Assembly (NCBI RefSeq): GCF_003259505.1
Contig: NZ_QLLK01000005.1
Coordinates: forward strand, 1 to 64,000
From: Algoriphagus yeomjeoni
Lineage (GTDB): Bacteria > Bacteroidota > Bacteroidia > Cytophagales > Cyclobacteriaceae
Length of the DNA stretch: 64,000 nt
Direction: 5' to 3'
This document shows, one piece after another, positions 1 to 8,831 of the stretch; the first letter of the stretch is position 1, and every line of letters begins with the position of its first letter. The translations under genes were made by a program, and so were the position numbers. The notes below the pieces were generated by a model. It was not told the DNA's origin. It saw only the letters and a list, made by a program, of their open reading frames with translations, and did no database searches.

Positions 1-130
1 AATTTATAATGAGTTAAATGCTCTTTAAAGTAATTGTCACCAACTGTCAATAAGAACTTATTTGGTCACTGGTGTCATTGCGGATATACATATTGATTTT
101 TATCATCATCTCAACTATTAAAAAACCGCT

Positions 131-1531
131 ATGAAAAGATTTACACTACTTGCTCTATCACTTTTGATTACGATGACGGGTTTTGCCCAAGAGATCACTG
201 GTCAGTGGAATGGCGCCTTGAAAGTGCAGGGGATTCAGCTTCGGTTAGTATTCAATGTGAAGAAAACTGATACTGGCTACAGCGCCACGATGGATAGTCC
301 AGATCAAGGAGCATTCGGGATTCCGGTGTCTTCCACCAGTTTTGAAAATAACACACTTAAAATTGCCATTACCAACGCGAATATTAAATACGAAGGGACG
401 CTGGGAGATGACAATATTATCATTGGTGTTTTCAATCAGGCAGGTCAGTCATTCCCAATGAATCTATCCAGAGAGGAGATTGAGAAATTAGGTTCCAATA
501 GACCTCAGGAGCCTAAAAAGCCTTTTCCTTACCGTTCTGAAGAGGTGATTTTTGAAAATAAACAAGCTGAAATACTCTTGGCAGGTACGCTTACCTTGCC
601 AGAGCAAGATGGAGTTTACCCGGCCGTAGTGTTGATCTCTGGATCAGGTCCGCAGAATCGTAACGAGGAATTGATGGGGCATAAGCCATTTCTGGTTTTG
701 TCGGATTACCTAACTCGAAATGGTATCGCTGTTTTGCGCTTTGATGATCGGGGGACGGCAGCTTCTACTGGAGATTTCAGTTCGGCAACTTCAGTAGATT
801 TTGCTACAGATGTGGCTTCGGCTGTACAGTATTTGCAGTCTCGACCTGAGATCGATAAAAGTAAGATCGGCCTGATGGGACATAGTGAAGGTGGAATTAT
901 CGCGCCGATGGTTGCTGCAGATTCAGATGACATTGACTTTATCGTGATGCTAGCGGGTACCGGAATTCGGGGAGATAAACTACTTCTGGCACAGCAAGAG
1001 CTGATCGGTAAAGCATCCGGTATGACTCCCAATCAGCTGGCAGAAAATGAAATGCTCAGTAGGAAGGTGTTTGAAATCATCCTCAAAGAACAGGGAGAAG
1101 AAGAAATGAAGGGAGAAATCAGAAATCACATGACGCAGGTATTCCGAAATATTCCAGCGGCGAGCGTGCCAAGTGGAATGACTGAGAATGAATTTGTCAA
1201 TGCTCAGATGGCTCAAATGACTAACCCTTGGATGCAGTATTTCATCAGGTATGATCCTGCTCCGATATTGGAGAAAGTAAGCTGCCCAGTTTTGGCAATT
1301 AATGGATCAAAAGATCTCCAAGTCCCAGCTAAAGAGAACTTGGAAGCGATCAAAGCTGGCCTGGCAAAAGGAGGAAATACGAATGTGACCACTGTGGAAT
1401 TGCCTGGACTGAATCACTTGTTTCAGGAAGCAGAGACTGGGATGATTGGCGAATATGTGGAGATAGAGCAAACCATTTCACCTAAAGCGCTTGAACTCGT
1501 TACCGGTTGGATCAAGGAGCAGGTGAAGTGA
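131..1531 (+). CDS. Secreted alpha/beta hydrolase (S33-like esterase/peptidase)
   Basis: A 466-residue protein with a signal peptide (residues 1-20, ending GFAQ), so it is probably periplasmic or outer-membrane associated. Residues about 20-115 form a small beta-rich domain that often precedes hydrolases of this type. Residues about 135-466 are an alpha/beta hydrolase domain. A full catalytic triad can be proposed: Ser252 in GHSEGG, Asp395 in NGSKDLQVP and His429 in GLNHL. The family includes esterases and proline-type aminopeptidases; the substrate cannot be read from the sequence. The gene stands alone, followed by about 200 bp of intergenic DNA. The fold is certain, the substrate unknown. 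Confidence 0.85.
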   Translation: MKRFTLLALSLLITMTGFAQEITGQWNGALKVQGIQLRLVFNVKKTDTGYSATMDSPDQGAFGIPVSSTSFENNTLKIAITNANIKYEGTLGDDNIIIGVFNQAGQSFPMNLSREEIEKLGSNRPQEPKKPFPYRSEEVIFENKQAEILLAGTLTLPEQDGVYPAVVLISGSGPQNRNEELMGHKPFLVLSDYLTRNGIAVLRFDDRGTAASTGDFSSATSVDFATDVASAVQYLQSRPEIDKSKIGLMGHSEGGIIAPMVAADSDDIDFIVMLAGTGIRGDKLLLAQQELIGKASGMTPNQLAENEMLSRKVFEIILKEQGEEEMKGEIRNHMTQVFRNIPAASVPSGMTENEFVNAQMAQMTNPWMQYFIRYDPAPILEKVSCPVLAINGSKDLQVPAKENLEAIKAGLAKGGNTNVTTVELPGLNHLFQEAETGMIGEYVEIEQTISPKALELVTGWIKEQVK

Positions 1532-1729
1532 GAGTTATTGGAATATTTTATTTGGTGGATGATATTCCAAAAGACAAACTAGAATTTGTGAGAAACTCGG
1601 TTTTGATATTTAAGTGACAGCAATGGTCAGGTTTTGGTGAAAAATACCCTATGCAGGGTATTGATTAGGAAGTTGAAATAGGCATATTACGTTCGTAATA
1701 CTTACAAAATAAAATAAACCTATTAGCCG

Positions 1730-2851
1730 ATGCCTGGGATTAGTTTGTCAAATTTTTTTAAGGAAAAAAGAGAAGCGTCAGAGATTAAATCAGAAATACT
1801 AAATGAATATTTCAAAGCATGGGCTGCTATAATTTTGAAAGGACAAAAATTCAGAACGGTTCAAAAAATATTGTATTTAGATTTGTTCTCAGGGCCAGGA
1901 CTTTATAAAGACGGAACACCGTCAACCCCAATTAAAATTCTCAATAGTATTTACAGTAGTAAGGGGACATTTGTCGACTATAATGAACACGTCCAGACGA
2001 TATTTAATGATAAGGATAAAAAACTTGTAAGTGACTTGTCAAGCAATATTCTAAATTTAGCTTACTATAATGACCTGAAATATAAGCCTATAGTGTATAA
2101 TGATTCAGCTAACATAGATATAATAAAAGATGCTTTTAAAGAAAACTTACCATCTTTAACCTTTATAGATCCTCTGGGGTATGGGTTTACTCAAGAGATG
2201 CTAATGCATACAATTAAAAGCTGGGGATCGGATTTGTTTATGCTTTTTAATTTTAATAGGATTAGAGCCGCTCTAGTAAATAGTAGGGTTGAGCAAAATA
2301 TGGTAGAGATCTTCGGAGAATACTTGGGGGAAATTCGAGAATTTTATCGAAAGGAGTTATCACCTCAAAAAAGGGAAGTATTCATCATAAATACATTTCA
2401 AAAAATATTTGAGGATAAAGGTTATATGACGTTATATTTTAGAATAAACTTTCCTGATCGAGACCAAACAAGCCATTATTTATTTTTTATCTCTAAGGTT
2501 AAATTAGCAATTACAAGGGCAAAGGAAATCATGTCAAAATATAGTGATTTTCAGGAAGATGGCATTCCGTATTTTGGTGCAAATTTGAATATTCAACCAG
2601 TTCTTGATGCTGAAATGAATATTCACTCGATCAATAAATTGGCAAAATCTCTTTACTCACAGAAAAATGATTACAATGGACTTAGCCTAGAAGATATTTA
2701 TCTTGCGCATAATCATAAAACAAATTACATAAAACCTAATTACAAGGATGCTTTGATTAATCTTCATGATGCATCCGAAGTTTATCTACTCGATAAAAGT
2801 GGAGTAAAGACAAGTAAAATTACATATACAGCTAAAGTTTTTTTTAAATAA
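1730..2851 (+). CDS. tcmP: Three-Cys-motif partner protein TcmP
   Basis: A 373-residue protein matching the TcmP family, which is defined by always lying beside a DUF5131 (Gp37/Gp68-type) gene carrying a three-cysteine motif. That partner follows directly here, its ATG sharing the last A of this stop codon (TAATG). Residues 49-59 (YLDLFSGPGLY) look like a methyltransferase-type nucleotide or SAM-binding loop, and TFIDPLGYG around residue 143 fits a second acidic motif of a Rossmann-like fold. The biochemical role of the family is not established. Base composition is visibly more AT-rich than the genes on both sides, which suggests acquisition by transfer. No signal peptide or membrane segment is seen. 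Confidence 0.85.
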   Translation: MPGISLSNFFKEKREASEIKSEILNEYFKAWAAIILKGQKFRTVQKILYLDLFSGPGLYKDGTPSTPIKILNSIYSSKGTFVDYNEHVQTIFNDKDKKLVSDLSSNILNLAYYNDLKYKPIVYNDSANIDIIKDAFKENLPSLTFIDPLGYGFTQEMLMHTIKSWGSDLFMLFNFNRIRAALVNSRVEQNMVEIFGEYLGEIREFYRKELSPQKREVFIINTFQKIFEDKGYMTLYFRINFPDRDQTSHYLFFISKVKLAITRAKEIMSKYSDFQEDGIPYFGANLNIQPVLDAEMNIHSINKLAKSLYSQKNDYNGLSLEDIYLAHNHKTNYIKPNYKDALINLHDASEVYLLDKSGVKTSKITYTAKVFFK

Positions 2852-3576
2852 TGGCACAATCAAGTATAGAATGGACTGAAATGACTTGGAATCCTACCAC
2901 TGGGTGCGATAAGATTTCTCAGGGATGCAAATTCTGTTATGCAGAGATAATGTCAAAGCGGCTACAAGCGATGGGTATTGAGAAATACAAGGATAATTTT
3001 GAAGTAAGAACTCATGAAGAATCTTTGAATACTCCCTATTCATGGAAAAAGTCCAAAGTAGTTTTTGTGAATTCAATGAGTGATTTGTTTCATGATAAAG
3101 TGCCATTGGAATTCATAAAGAGAGTGTTTAAGGTAATGAATGAGAATCCTCAACATGTATTTCAAGTTCTTACCAAAAGAGCGGAAAGATTGTATGAAGT
3201 TCATCAGGAATTAAAGTGGTCTCATAATATTTGGATGGGAGTGTCGGTTGAAGAACAAAAGGTTCAAGGAAGGATCGATTATTTGAGAGAAACTTCTGCA
3301 AAGGTTAAGTTTTTGTCTCTTGAACCATTGATAGGACCGCTTTCAAATTTGAATTTGGAGAATATTGATTGGGTAATTGTGGGTGGTGAAAGTGGTCATA
3401 AGCCAAGGCCGATGAATCCAGATTGGGTAATTGAAATCCAAGAACAGTGTGAAGATGCAGATGTTGCTTTCTTTTTCAAGCAGTGGGGAGGGAAAAATAA
3501 AAAGAAGACAGGCAGAACTTTAAATGGCAGAACTTATGATGAAATGCCTGAAATTGATTTGCAATTGAGTGTTTAA
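2851..3576 (+). CDS. DUF5131 / phage Gp37-Gp68 family three-Cys-motif protein
   Basis: A 241-residue protein with the DUF5131 hallmark near its N-terminus: Cys19, Cys26 and Cys29 (spacing C-x6-C-x2-C, in TTGCDKISQGCKFCYAE). This resembles an iron-sulfur binding site and the family has been linked to radical-SAM-like folds. Further conserved blocks are FVNSMSDLFH, LTKRAERL, WMGVSVE, FLSLEPLIGPL, VIVGGESG and FFFKQWGGK. It is translationally coupled to tcmP. The pair occurs in phages, plasmids and chromosomal islands, so a mobile or defence-related role is possible, but no function is proven. The stop overlaps the 3' end of the convergent polymerase gene by 4 bp. Confidence 0.88.
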   Translation: MAQSSIEWTEMTWNPTTGCDKISQGCKFCYAEIMSKRLQAMGIEKYKDNFEVRTHEESLNTPYSWKKSKVVFVNSMSDLFHDKVPLEFIKRVFKVMNENPQHVFQVLTKRAERLYEVHQELKWSHNIWMGVSVEEQKVQGRIDYLRETSAKVKFLSLEPLIGPLSNLNLENIDWVIVGGESGHKPRPMNPDWVIEIQEQCEDADVAFFFKQWGGKNKKKTGRTLNGRTYDEMPEIDLQLSV

Positions 3577-6509
3577 CTAACCTCCTTCTTCCCCTTCAGG
3601 CCCACTTTCCACATGCCCTGCACATCGACGGCGAAGGTGCCAAAGTCTTCCACTACTCTGCCTCGCATTTTGTAAAAGCCCTTGCCCTGAAAAGGAAAAC
3701 GCTTCAGCGAAGGAGGGAAATGAACCGTGTCCAGCCAGTCGCCTTTGGGGTCCAGAAAAGTCCCAAAAGCCATGTGCTCTCGATGAATGGTTCGCACATC
3801 TTTGGTCACTACAAGCTGTCCGAGAACTTCCACGTTCTTACCAAGTAAGTGTGGCAGCTGATCCGCCAAAGTCATTCCCTTACCATCATTGGCACAAAGC
3901 CGGAACATATCCGTCAGGGCAAAGCCCAGCACATTGATCTCATCAATGGCATCTTCCAGCGGGTAATCTGGGAAATCCGGCAGCGTAAAATCCATGGGAG
4001 CTTCCTTGAAAAGCGCGGGGGAATCCGGAATGGCAGTCAGTCTTTTTTGGGCGAAGTTGGCTTTCCACAGTAGTTTCTTTTTCCCCAAACCTGTAAATCC
4101 AAAAGCACCCACGCTGATCAGAATATTCAGTTGCTCGGGGCCAGACTGTGTGCGCTCGATGAAGTCTTCCAAACTTAGGTATGGGCCATTGTTTTGCCGT
4201 TCTTCGAGAATCAGCGTACAGAGTTTGGCTTCCAGTTGCTGCACGTGGATCAGTCCTACGAAAACCTGATCTCCACTGATATTCGTGAGGTATTCACTGC
4301 GATTTACGCAAGGCGGATTTACTTTCGCTCCGGTACGCTTCAGCTCGTGAAAGTAGAATTCCGTGGCATAGAACCCTCCGAAATTATTGATCACAGCAAC
4401 CATAAATTCCATCGGAAAGTAGGTCTTCAGGTAGAGGCTTTGATAGCTTTCCACTGCAAAAGAAGCCGAGTGAGCCTTCGAAAATGAATAGCCTCCGAAG
4501 GATTCCATTTGCCTCCAAACTTCCGCTGCGACGGTATCATCATGCCCAAGTTTGGTACAGTTTGCAAAATATTTTTCTCGGATCTCATTGAAGCGATTGT
4601 GCGATCGGTACTTCCCGGACATGGCACGGCGGAGAATATCCGCCTCGCCCATATCCAAGCCAGCAAAGTGATGCGCGACTTTGATCACATCTTCCTGATA
4701 GACCATCACGCCGTAAGTTTCCTCCAGCAGTTCCTTCATTTTTGGGTGGAGGTAGACGGTTTTGGCCGGATCATGAAAGCGCTCAATGTACTGCTTCATC
4801 ATGCCCGACTGTGACACGCCGGGACGAATGATCGAACTGGCAGCGACCAGCGTGAGGTAATCGTCACATTTTAGTTTGGTGAGAAGCTGTCGCATGGCTG
4901 GACTCTCGATATAAAAGCAACCTATGGTGTCGGCTTTTCGGATTTGCTCGGCGACCTTCGGATCACTCATGAATTCCTCGACCCGATGGATATCGATGTC
5001 AATTCCCCGATTGCGCTTCACTAGCGCGATGGCTTCCTTGATATGCCCCAATCCCCGCTGACTGAGAATATCGAGTTTGAACAAGCCGATTTTCTCCGCC
5101 AAAAACATATCGATCTGTGCCGTGCAAAATCCCTTCGGTGGCAGTTCATTGACGGTGTATTGATAGATGGGTTTCTCGGAAATCAGCATTCCACCCGGGT
5201 GAATGGAAAGGTGATTGGGAAAATTCTCCAGCAACTGACCGTATTTCAGAATCGTACGCTGGATTTTGTCCTCGTTCATCGGTTGGCCTTTGCCACGGAC
5301 GAGCTGGTCGATTTCTTCTTTTGGCAGGCCAAAAACCTTCCCCAGCTCACGGATTACCGCTCTTCGCTGAAAGGTGCTGTACATTCCTAACAAGGAAACG
5401 TGATCCTTCCCGTAGCGCTTGAAAATATAATCGATGACCTCGTCCCGATCTTTCCAGGAGAAATCTATGTCAAAATCCGGAGGAGAAGTCCGGTGGGGAT
5501 TCAGAAATCGCTCGAAGTACAAGTCGAGTTTGATAGGATCCACATCCGTAATTTTCAGGCAATAGGCCACGATGGAATTGGCGCCACTTCCTCGGCCTAC
5601 GTAGTAAAAACCACGGTTTTGCGCATAGCGAATCACATCCCAGACAATCAGGAAATAGGCGTTGAAATTCAGTTGATGGATGATTTTCAGTTCCTTGATC
5701 ACACGGGCTTTCGCGGTAGGGTTGTTCCCGTAGCGATACTGTAAACCTTCCATAGCGAGTTTTTCGAGGAGAATTCTATCGTCTTCCCCGCTGGCGCTGT
5801 AGTGCTTTTTGTTTTTGTCGGTATGGAGCTGCGTCTTGATTTCGCATTGATCGATCAGCTGAAGTGTGTTGCTGATCATACCCGGAAAATTTCGGAAAGC
5901 ACTCATGAGCGCGGCTTCCGGCACGAACATTTCATCGGGGGAAGCAAAGTCTTTTTCTCCCAATTTGCTGATCAGCGTATTCTTACCGATAGCGCGAAGC
6001 AGTCGATGGATATTGAAGGCAATTTTGTCCTTGAAAGTTACCGGATGACGAATCACCCATTTCCTGGGAAAGGCTTCAATTTCATGTTTTTTGAGACGAT
6101 TCAGCTCGCTTGCTAGTACGCCGATGAATTCATGTTCTTTTAGATTTTGCGCAGCAAAGCTCCCAAAAGGATAGATGACAAAGACCTCCGAAAAACAATC
6201 TGGACGCTCAGGGAAGGCCAATTCCTCCTGGATGTGCTGAGAGAGAAAGCGGTTGATTTCCAGCAATCCGGCATCACTTTTCGCCAAGAGCAGATAGCAG
6301 AATTTATCCTCATTTCGGATCTCGGTGCCTGCGATGGGTTTGATGTTTTTTACCCTACAGAAATCCACAAAATCCCACATGTCGGCCGTGCTGTTGATAT
6401 TGGTGAGGCCAAGGGAGGACAGGCCACGCTCGGACGCGGCATCGACGAGCGCCTCCGTGCTGAAGGTGCCGTAGCGGTAGCTGAACCAGGTTTTACAGTT
6501 GATGAACAT
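3573..6509 (-). CDS. DNA polymerase III alpha subunit-like (DnaE/ImuC-type, SOS cassette)
   Basis: A 978-residue C-family polymerase, shorter than a replicative DnaE (usually 1100-1500 residues in Bacteroidota). The N-terminal PHP domain (residues about 1-200) starts FINCKTWFSYRYG, where active PHP domains have an H-x-H-S pattern, so its metal site looks degenerate and proofreading or phosphatase activity is unlikely. Polymerase motifs are intact: GRGSGANS at 305-312 and PDFDIDF at 344-350 with metal-binding Asp345, Asp347 and/or Asp349. It starts 1 bp after dinB and is clearly co-transcribed with it. A short DnaE beside a Y-family polymerase and an S24 repressor is the pattern of inducible translesion-synthesis cassettes (ImuC/DnaE2-like role). 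The error-prone role is inferred from context. Confidence 0.88.
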   Translation of the reverse strand: MFINCKTWFSYRYGTFSTEALVDAASERGLSSLGLTNINSTADMWDFVDFCRVKNIKPIAGTEIRNEDKFCYLLLAKSDAGLLEINRFLSQHIQEELAFPERPDCFSEVFVIYPFGSFAAQNLKEHEFIGVLASELNRLKKHEIEAFPRKWVIRHPVTFKDKIAFNIHRLLRAIGKNTLISKLGEKDFASPDEMFVPEAALMSAFRNFPGMISNTLQLIDQCEIKTQLHTDKNKKHYSASGEDDRILLEKLAMEGLQYRYGNNPTAKARVIKELKIIHQLNFNAYFLIVWDVIRYAQNRGFYYVGRGSGANSIVAYCLKITDVDPIKLDLYFERFLNPHRTSPPDFDIDFSWKDRDEVIDYIFKRYGKDHVSLLGMYSTFQRRAVIRELGKVFGLPKEEIDQLVRGKGQPMNEDKIQRTILKYGQLLENFPNHLSIHPGGMLISEKPIYQYTVNELPPKGFCTAQIDMFLAEKIGLFKLDILSQRGLGHIKEAIALVKRNRGIDIDIHRVEEFMSDPKVAEQIRKADTIGCFYIESPAMRQLLTKLKCDDYLTLVAASSIIRPGVSQSGMMKQYIERFHDPAKTVYLHPKMKELLEETYGVMVYQEDVIKVAHHFAGLDMGEADILRRAMSGKYRSHNRFNEIREKYFANCTKLGHDDTVAAEVWRQMESFGGYSFSKAHSASFAVESYQSLYLKTYFPMEFMVAVINNFGGFYATEFYFHELKRTGAKVNPPCVNRSEYLTNISGDQVFVGLIHVQQLEAKLCTLILEERQNNGPYLSLEDFIERTQSGPEQLNILISVGAFGFTGLGKKKLLWKANFAQKRLTAIPDSPALFKEAPMDFTLPDFPDYPLEDAIDEINVLGFALTDMFRLCANDGKGMTLADQLPHLLGKNVEVLGQLVVTKDVRTIHREHMAFGTFLDPKGDWLDTVHFPPSLKRFPFQGKGFYKMRGRVVEDFGTFAVDVQGMWKVGLKGKKEVS

Positions 6510-6510
6510 C

Positions 6511-7659
6511 TTAAGCGGGAGTTAGGGTGATAGCGCGGGTGAGGCTTTTTTCGCCGTAGCGATTCTTGATCCAGTCTATAGCCTGATACAGATTTACGCC
6601 TTCTTCGGTGTCTTGGAAAAGGTCGATCTGCTGATGTCCCTGCACGAGATGAGATACTTTCACGCCGACAAGCCGCACGAGCATCCGCTTTTCATAGAGC
6701 TTCGCAAAGAGTTCCTTGGCTCGTTGCAAAAGCACCTCATCCGAACTCGTGTAAGAGATGATGCACTGACGGCTGACCGTATCGAAATTGGCATAGCGAA
6801 GCTTTACCGTGATGCAGCCGCAGAGTTTGTGTTTTTGGCGAAGCTCAAAGCCAACCTTTTCCGTCATCCGCACGAGTTGACTGTTCAGAAAAGCCATGTC
6901 GATGGTGTCCGACTCAAAGGTGTTTTCCGTGCCGATACTTTTCTGCTCTGTGTAAGGAATGACGGGTGATTCGTCGATTCCGTTGGCTTTGCGTGAGAGA
7001 TCTATTCCGGATTTTCCCAAGAGGTTTTGCATCATGCGTGGAGGAATCTCGCTCAGCAGCTTGATACTTTCTACACCCATTCGCTCCAAGAGTGCAGAGG
7101 TTTTTTCGCCCACGCCTGGCATTCTTCGGATGGGAAGTGGCGCGAGGTAACCTTTTTCTCCGCCAAAAGGAATCATCGTTTGTCCGTTTGGTTTGGCATC
7201 ATGAGTGGCTACTTTGGATACGAGTTTGTTTACTGCCAAAGCACAGGAAATCGGCAACCCCGACTCTCGGACGATCTTTTCCCGAAGTTCTTTAGTGAAT
7301 TTCTCACAGCCAAAAAAGCGATCCATTCCCGTCATATCGATGTAAAATTCATCGATAGAAGCCTTTTCCATCAGCGGAACCTGCTCTTGAATTACTTCGG
7401 TGACGAGACGAGAACTTTTGCTGTAGCTATCGTAATCGCCTTTGACATAAAATGCCGAAGGGCAAAGTCTCCGCGCCAACTTCATCGGCATGGCAGAATG
7501 CACGCCGAATTTCCTAGCCTCGTAACTGCAGGACGCCACGACTCCACGATCGGAGCTACCGCCGATGATGACGGGTTTGTTCTTTAGCGCTTCGTTTTTC
7601 AACCGCTCCACAGACACGAAAAACGTGTCTAGATCCAAATGCACAATATGCCTTTCCAT
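6511..7659 (-). CDS. dinB: DNA polymerase IV (Y-family, DinB-like)
   Basis: A 382-residue Y-family polymerase for lesion bypass. It begins ERHIVHLDLDTFF, placing the metal-binding Asp residues at about 8 and 10. The second acidic motif is SIDEFYID. A helix-hairpin-helix region (RMPGVGEKTSALL) and a little-finger domain follow. Near the C-terminus, QIDLF fits a beta-clamp binding motif (QxxLF), so this copy is probably a working polymerase rather than an inactive ImuB-type scaffold. It is first in a minus-strand operon with the DnaE-like gene and diverges from the S24 repressor gene, whose operator lies in the 69-bp gap between the two starts. Confidence 0.92.
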   Translation of the reverse strand: MERHIVHLDLDTFFVSVERLKNEALKNKPVIIGGSSDRGVVASCSYEARKFGVHSAMPMKLARRLCPSAFYVKGDYDSYSKSSRLVTEVIQEQVPLMEKASIDEFYIDMTGMDRFFGCEKFTKELREKIVRESGLPISCALAVNKLVSKVATHDAKPNGQTMIPFGGEKGYLAPLPIRRMPGVGEKTSALLERMGVESIKLLSEIPPRMMQNLLGKSGIDLSRKANGIDESPVIPYTEQKSIGTENTFESDTIDMAFLNSQLVRMTEKVGFELRQKHKLCGCITVKLRYANFDTVSRQCIISYTSSDEVLLQRAKELFAKLYEKRMLVRLVGVKVSHLVQGHQQIDLFQDTEEGVNLYQAIDWIKNRYGEKSLTRAITLTPA

Positions 7660-7675
7660 TTCTCAGATTTCTCCC

Positions 7676-7724
7676 TATATTTGATAGTATTAGTATCATT
7701 TTGTTGTCATTAATTGTATCAAAA
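7676..7724. promoter_or_regulatory. Divergent promoter/operator of the SOS-type cassette
   Basis: Between dinB and the repressor gene lies a TGATA-N7-TATCA palindrome (7682-7698), with a further TATCA half-site at 7717-7721 next to the repressor start. TATATTTG at 7676-7683 matches the Bacteroidota -7 element TAnnTTTG on the plus strand, so the palindrome would overlap the start of repressor transcription and allow control in both directions. That the S24 repressor binds here is inference from position and symmetry. Confidence 0.55.
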
Positions 7725-7728
7725 TAAA

Positions 7729-8538
7729 ATGGGAAGTCAAAGCTTTTTCTGGAGTAGCAATCTGAAATTTCTCAGAAAGCGACGCAAATTGAGTCAGGAC
7801 ATGCTGGCTGAAAATCTTGGCATGACTCGCGCCAAGTTGAACGCGCATGAAAATGGGCATAGCAAGTCGCCGGCAATCGAGGATTTGCTACTCTGTGCGG
7901 ATTATTTTCGGATGAGTGTGGATACACTGCTGCGGGTGGATCTATCCAAACTCAGTGAGCTGAAGATCCGTGACCTGGAAGCTGGAAATGATGTGTTTCT
8001 GAGCGGCTCGAAAGTTCGGATTCTTGCCACCACCGTTAGCTCAAGTAATGAGGATAACATCGAGCTTGTGCCGATAAAGGCGAAAGCAGGCTACTTGGGA
8101 GGCTTCGGAGATCCGGAGTATTTGAGTACACTGCCGGTTTTCAATCTTCCCAATTTGTCAAAAGACAAAAAGTATCGCATGTTCCAAACCGAGGGAGACA
8201 GCATGCTGCCAATTGCGGATGGGGCTTATGTGATCGGATCGTATTTGTCTGAGTGGAGACTTGCCAAAGAAACTCCCTGCGTGGTGGTGACAGCAAGTGA
8301 AGGGATCAGTTTTAAGATGCTGAGTTTTCAGGCTGAGGAAAGAAGCTTTTTGCTACGCTCGCTAAATCCAATTTACACACCTTATCAAGTGTCGGCGGAG
8401 GAGATTCGGGAGATCTGGAAGTTTGAGTACTACATGAGTGATGAGTTTCCGCAGGAGCCGCTGACGCTACAGCAAGTGGGGATTGAGATTTCGGAGATTA
8501 ATAGGAAGTTGGGGTTGATGCAGACAGGTAACCTTTGA
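7729..8538 (+). CDS. LexA/S24-type repressor with N-terminal XRE helix-turn-helix
   Basis: The preferred start is the ATG at 7729 (269 residues); a TTG 15 bp upstream is also open but falls inside a putative operator half-site. Residues about 10-70 are an XRE/Cro-type helix-turn-helix (RKLSQDMLAENLGMTRAKL). The C-terminal half is an S24 peptidase domain: a possible Ala120-Gly121 self-cleavage site in IKAKAGYL, nucleophile Ser158 in EGDSMLP, and Lys196 in SFKML, a 38-residue spacing close to that of LexA and UmuD. It therefore probably represses the divergent dinB-dnaE operon and its own gene until RecA-stimulated self-cleavage. It is not a classical LexA, whose winged helix differs. Confidence 0.85.
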   Translation: MGSQSFFWSSNLKFLRKRRKLSQDMLAENLGMTRAKLNAHENGHSKSPAIEDLLLCADYFRMSVDTLLRVDLSKLSELKIRDLEAGNDVFLSGSKVRILATTVSSSNEDNIELVPIKAKAGYLGGFGDPEYLSTLPVFNLPNLSKDKKYRMFQTEGDSMLPIADGAYVIGSYLSEWRLAKETPCVVVTASEGISFKMLSFQAEERSFLLRSLNPIYTPYQVSAEEIREIWKFEYYMSDEFPQEPLTLQQVGIEISEINRKLGLMQTGNL

Positions 8539-8562
8539 GGTTTTTTTCAAACCTCGAAGGTT
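8530..8562 (+). terminator. Stem-loop at the repressor gene end
   Basis: A 14-bp stem with one mismatch (8530-8543 pairing with 8549-8562) and a 5-nt loop overlaps the stop codon of the S24 repressor gene. It is followed by a short T-run (8561-8564). It reads as a terminator with a weak tail. Confidence 0.55.
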
Positions 8563-8582
8563 TTGGCAAAACATTAAATCTC

Positions 8583-8605
8583 CCGCCAAGGCGCTAAGGC
8601 GCAAA
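8583..8605. repeat. Dispersed-repeat-like GGCGC/AAGG motif
   Basis: The stretch CCGCCAAGGCGCTAAGG (8583-8599, continuing to 8605) is internally repetitive, with GGCG/CTAAGGCG units. It resembles short intergenic repeats seen in many Bacteroidota genomes. A related A/C/G-rich motif lies at 20255-20285. Function unknown. Confidence 0.4.
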
Positions 8606-8656
8606 TTTTTGTTTGAGGGAATCTCAGTTCTTTGATAATTTGGAAAATCCCACTAG

Positions 8657-8675
8657 CCCCCTTTGAGAAAGGGGG
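8657..8675. repeat. Perfect inverted repeat CCCCCTTT/AAAGGGGG
   Basis: CCCCCTTT (8657-8664) and AAAGGGGG (8668-8675) form a perfect 8-bp stem with a 3-nt loop. No T-run follows, so it is more likely a dispersed repeat element than a terminator. It sits between the S24 repressor and the MFS gene, in a gap of about 290 bp that holds no gene. Confidence 0.45.
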
Positions 8676-8764
8676 AGTTGCCTAATTTGATCCCAATCAT
8701 TTTGGTAAGACCTTATCTTTCACTTTCTACATTATTTCGGAAGGCTAATTCATCTTAATTTCCC

Positions 8765-8772
8765 TAGCTTTG
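8765..8772 (+). promoter_or_regulatory. Candidate -7 element for the MFS gene
   Basis: TAGCTTTG matches TAnnTTTG and lies 60 bp before the transporter start. No clear TTTG -33 element is seen at the expected spacing. Confidence 0.35.
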
Positions 8773-8831
8773 CCCCACTTAACTAGTCGTTAAATTCATT
8801 CGAAAAACCCTTCGATTTTTACACCTCAGTC

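Noticed and set aside
2851..3576. Prophage, because of the Gp37/Gp68 family name
   Set aside because: No other phage genes (integrase, capsid, tail, terminase) are present; only the TcmP-DUF5131 pair is seen.
3849..6530. Plus-strand frames opposite the DnaE-like gene
   Set aside because: Several frames of 74-127 codons run antisense to the polymerase gene; they have no domains and are shadows of its codon usage.
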